This document shows positions 62,842 through 64,000 of a stretch of DNA of 64,000 bases, in pieces. Position 1 is the stretch's first letter, and each line of letters opens with the position of its first letter. Source of the DNA: Prosthecobacter sp. (GTDB taxonomy: Bacteria; Verrucomicrobiota; Verrucomicrobiia; Verrucomicrobiales; Verrucomicrobiaceae); contig NZ_JAXMIH010000006.1 of NCBI RefSeq assembly GCF_034366625.1, positions 62,001-126,000 of the forward strand, in the 5' to 3' direction. The translations under genes were made by a program, and so were the position numbers. Below the pieces are notes generated by a model. That model did no database searches, was not told where the DNA came from, and saw nothing but the letters and a program-made list of their open reading frames with translations.

Positions 62842-63579
62842 ATGAGCCAGTCTGACAAGACATCCATTTCCCCTTTCCCCACCACGCGCTGGACGCTGAT
62901 CCGCCGCGCGCAGAAGGGCGGCGAGACCGAGGCCGCGCGGGCGATGGAGGAAATCTGCCGCCAGTACTGGTATCCCATCTATGCCTTCGCCCGCCGCGGC
63001 GGCTTCAGCGCGGCGGACGCGGAGGATCTCACCCAGACCTTCTTTCAGCGCCTGATCGCCAGCGAGACGATCCAGGCCGCACGGCAGGAAAAGGGCCACC
63101 TGCGCACCTTCATGCTCGCGCTGCTCAAACGCGTCATCGCCAACTACTTCCGTCACGCCAGCGCCGAAAAACGTGGCGGCTCCCCCGCCGCCACGCTCTC
63201 CCTCGACGACGAAAACGCCGAGGACCGCTACATTCGCGAGCCAGCGGACATTCACGACCCCGACCTGCTCTTTGACCGCACCTGGGCTCAGGGCGTGCTC
63301 GACGCGGCGGAGAAAAAACTGCGCCAGGACTTCGCCAAGGCCGACAACCTCGACTCCTTCACCCAGCTCCGCGAATTCCTCCCCCTCGGCGACAACGCCA
63401 CACCCTACGCTGCCGTGGCAAAAAAACTCGGCATCGCCGAGACCGCCCTGCGCCTGCAAATCCACCGCATGCGCAAGCGCTACGGCAAGCTCATCGAGGA
63501 AGAGATCGCCCAGACAGTGCACGAGCCCGCTGAGATCAAAGCCGAACTGGCGCATCTCATGGCCGCCATCGGCCGCTAG
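62842..63579 (+). CDS. ECF sigma factor, Ser/Thr-kinase-associated type
   Basis: 245 residues from ATG 62842; the frame is open upstream over the protease start but that part is not sigma-like. Region 2: EEICRQYWYPIYAFARRGGFSAADAEDLTQTFFQRLI and LRTFMLALLKRVIANYFRHASAEKRGG. Region 4: ATPYAAVAKKLGIAETALRLQIHRMRKRYGKLIEEEI. Same group as the sigma factor at 54480, but with no kinase next to it within the window: downstream is a leucine-rich-repeat gene on the other strand. It is divergent from the M6 protease gene (79 bp between starts); a regulatory link is possible. Confidence 0.93.
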   Translation: MSQSDKTSISPFPTTRWTLIRRAQKGGETEAARAMEEICRQYWYPIYAFARRGGFSAADAEDLTQTFFQRLIASETIQAARQEKGHLRTFMLALLKRVIANYFRHASAEKRGGSPAATLSLDDENAEDRYIREPADIHDPDLLFDRTWAQGVLDAAEKKLRQDFAKADNLDSFTQLREFLPLGDNATPYAAVAKKLGIAETALRLQIHRMRKRYGKLIEEEIAQTVHEPAEIKAELAHLMAAIGR

Positions 63580-63591
63580 CCGCCGCGTTCT

Positions 63592-64000
63592 TCATTGTGT
63601 CACCTGGCACTGCGGCAGGGCTCGTTTGATCGCATCCACGCCCTCGGCGGTGATCTTCGTGCCTGTCAGAGTGAGGGACTTCAAGCAACGCAGCTCTTTG
63701 ATCGCAGGAATGCACGCGTCGGTCAGTCTCAAACCAGAAAGCTCGAGCGCGGTCAGATTCACCAGCGGCTTGAGGTGGGCGAGACCCGCGTCCGTCACGT
63801 CTGATCCGATCAGTCCCAGCGTCTGCACATTCGTCAGAGTGGCGATGAGTGGCATTTCATCATCCTTGAACCGATGGCCCAGATATAGGCGGCGGAGATT
63901 CTTCAGACCACGCAGTGCCTCCACCATGACCGGCGTGGCGAAGGTGGGATGATTCCGGGAAATCGTCAGCGCCTCCAGATTCGGGATGCCGCTGGTGATG
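63592..64000 (-). CDS. Leucine-rich-repeat protein, 5' end beyond window
   Basis: About 136 C-terminal residues are visible; the frame is open to the right edge, so the start is outside. Repeats of ~24-26 residues with the pattern LxxLxLxxxxxTDAGLxxLxxLxx are seen (LTNVQTLGLIGSDVTDAGLAHLKPL; LVNLTALELSGLRLTDACIPAIKEL; LRCLKSLTLTGTKITAEGVDAIKRA). This is the Planctomycete/Verrucomicrobia LRR type, a protein-interaction scaffold. In this phylum such LRRs are often the extracytoplasmic part of Ser/Thr kinases, which cannot be checked here. Confidence 0.85.
   Translation of the reverse strand, partial: ITSGIPNLEALTISRNHPTFATPVMVEALRGLKNLRRLYLGHRFKDDEMPLIATLTNVQTLGLIGSDVTDAGLAHLKPLVNLTALELSGLRLTDACIPAIKELRCLKSLTLTGTKITAEGVDAIKRALPQCQVTQ

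Overview
The window comes from a GC-rich, gene-dense bacterial chromosome, most likely Verrucomicrobiota and probably a Prosthecobacter-like member of the Verrucomicrobiaceae. The phylum call rests on several lineage-typical families seen together: DUF1501 and PSD1-type (DUF1549/DUF1553) proteins, planctomycete-type cytochrome c domains, ECF sigma factors next to Ser/Thr kinases, a PEP-CTERM beta-strand-repeat protein, a fused SecD-SecF, and many secreted carbohydrate-active proteins. The genus is inference. Housekeeping genes (dnaE, rsmH, miaB, ychF, tgt-yajC-secDF, an rlmB-like gene, tRNA-Val) show ordinary chromosome, not a phage or plasmid.

Layout. 0-6 kb: end of a sugar-phosphate isomerase gene, tRNA-Val(UAC), a GNAT-like gene, then a minus-strand cassette of methyltransferase, AMP-ligase, small membrane protein, PLP decarboxylase and acyl carrier protein; the ligase/decarboxylase/ACP set resembles exosortase-A-associated clusters. 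6-15 kb: a LamG/glycosidase-like secreted protein, rsmH-mazG-like pair, a lone cytochrome, a GH10-like protein lacking the usual acid/base Glu, an intradiol dioxygenase, a SpoU methyltransferase and a SanA-like protein. 15-25.5 kb: dnaE, a FHA-adenylate cyclase fusion, GNAT-miaB, RidA, a serine hydrolase and a GH71/99-like protein. 25.5-28.3 kb: two families of paired palindromes, one of which brackets a REP-associated tyrosine transposase (RAYT). 28.3-37 kb: a DUF1501/PSD1/PSCyt1-WD40 locus with a ParE-type toxin-antitoxin pair inside it; the WD40 gene carries a palindromic element in frame. 37-45.6 kb: small secreted/membrane proteins, ychF, the tgt-yajC-secDF operon, an L,D-transpeptidase lipoprotein and a HAD phosphatase. 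45.6-48.5 kb: a PEP-CTERM protein built from three 195-residue repeats and an upstream LuxR-type regulator; a matching ATTACCC-N4-GGGTAGG dyad lies upstream of each. 48.5-64 kb: ECF sigma/kinase/kinase operon, a PHP phosphatase, a 2208-residue M6 metalloprotease divergent from a second ECF sigma factor, and the end of a leucine-rich-repeat gene.

The observations most worth following are the LuxR/PEP-CTERM gene pair with its duplicated dyad, the RAYT bracketed by four covarying hairpins, and the in-frame palindromic insertion in the WD40 gene. No CRISPR array, prophage, rRNA or IS with terminal repeats was seen. All family calls are from reading motifs; no database search was possible.
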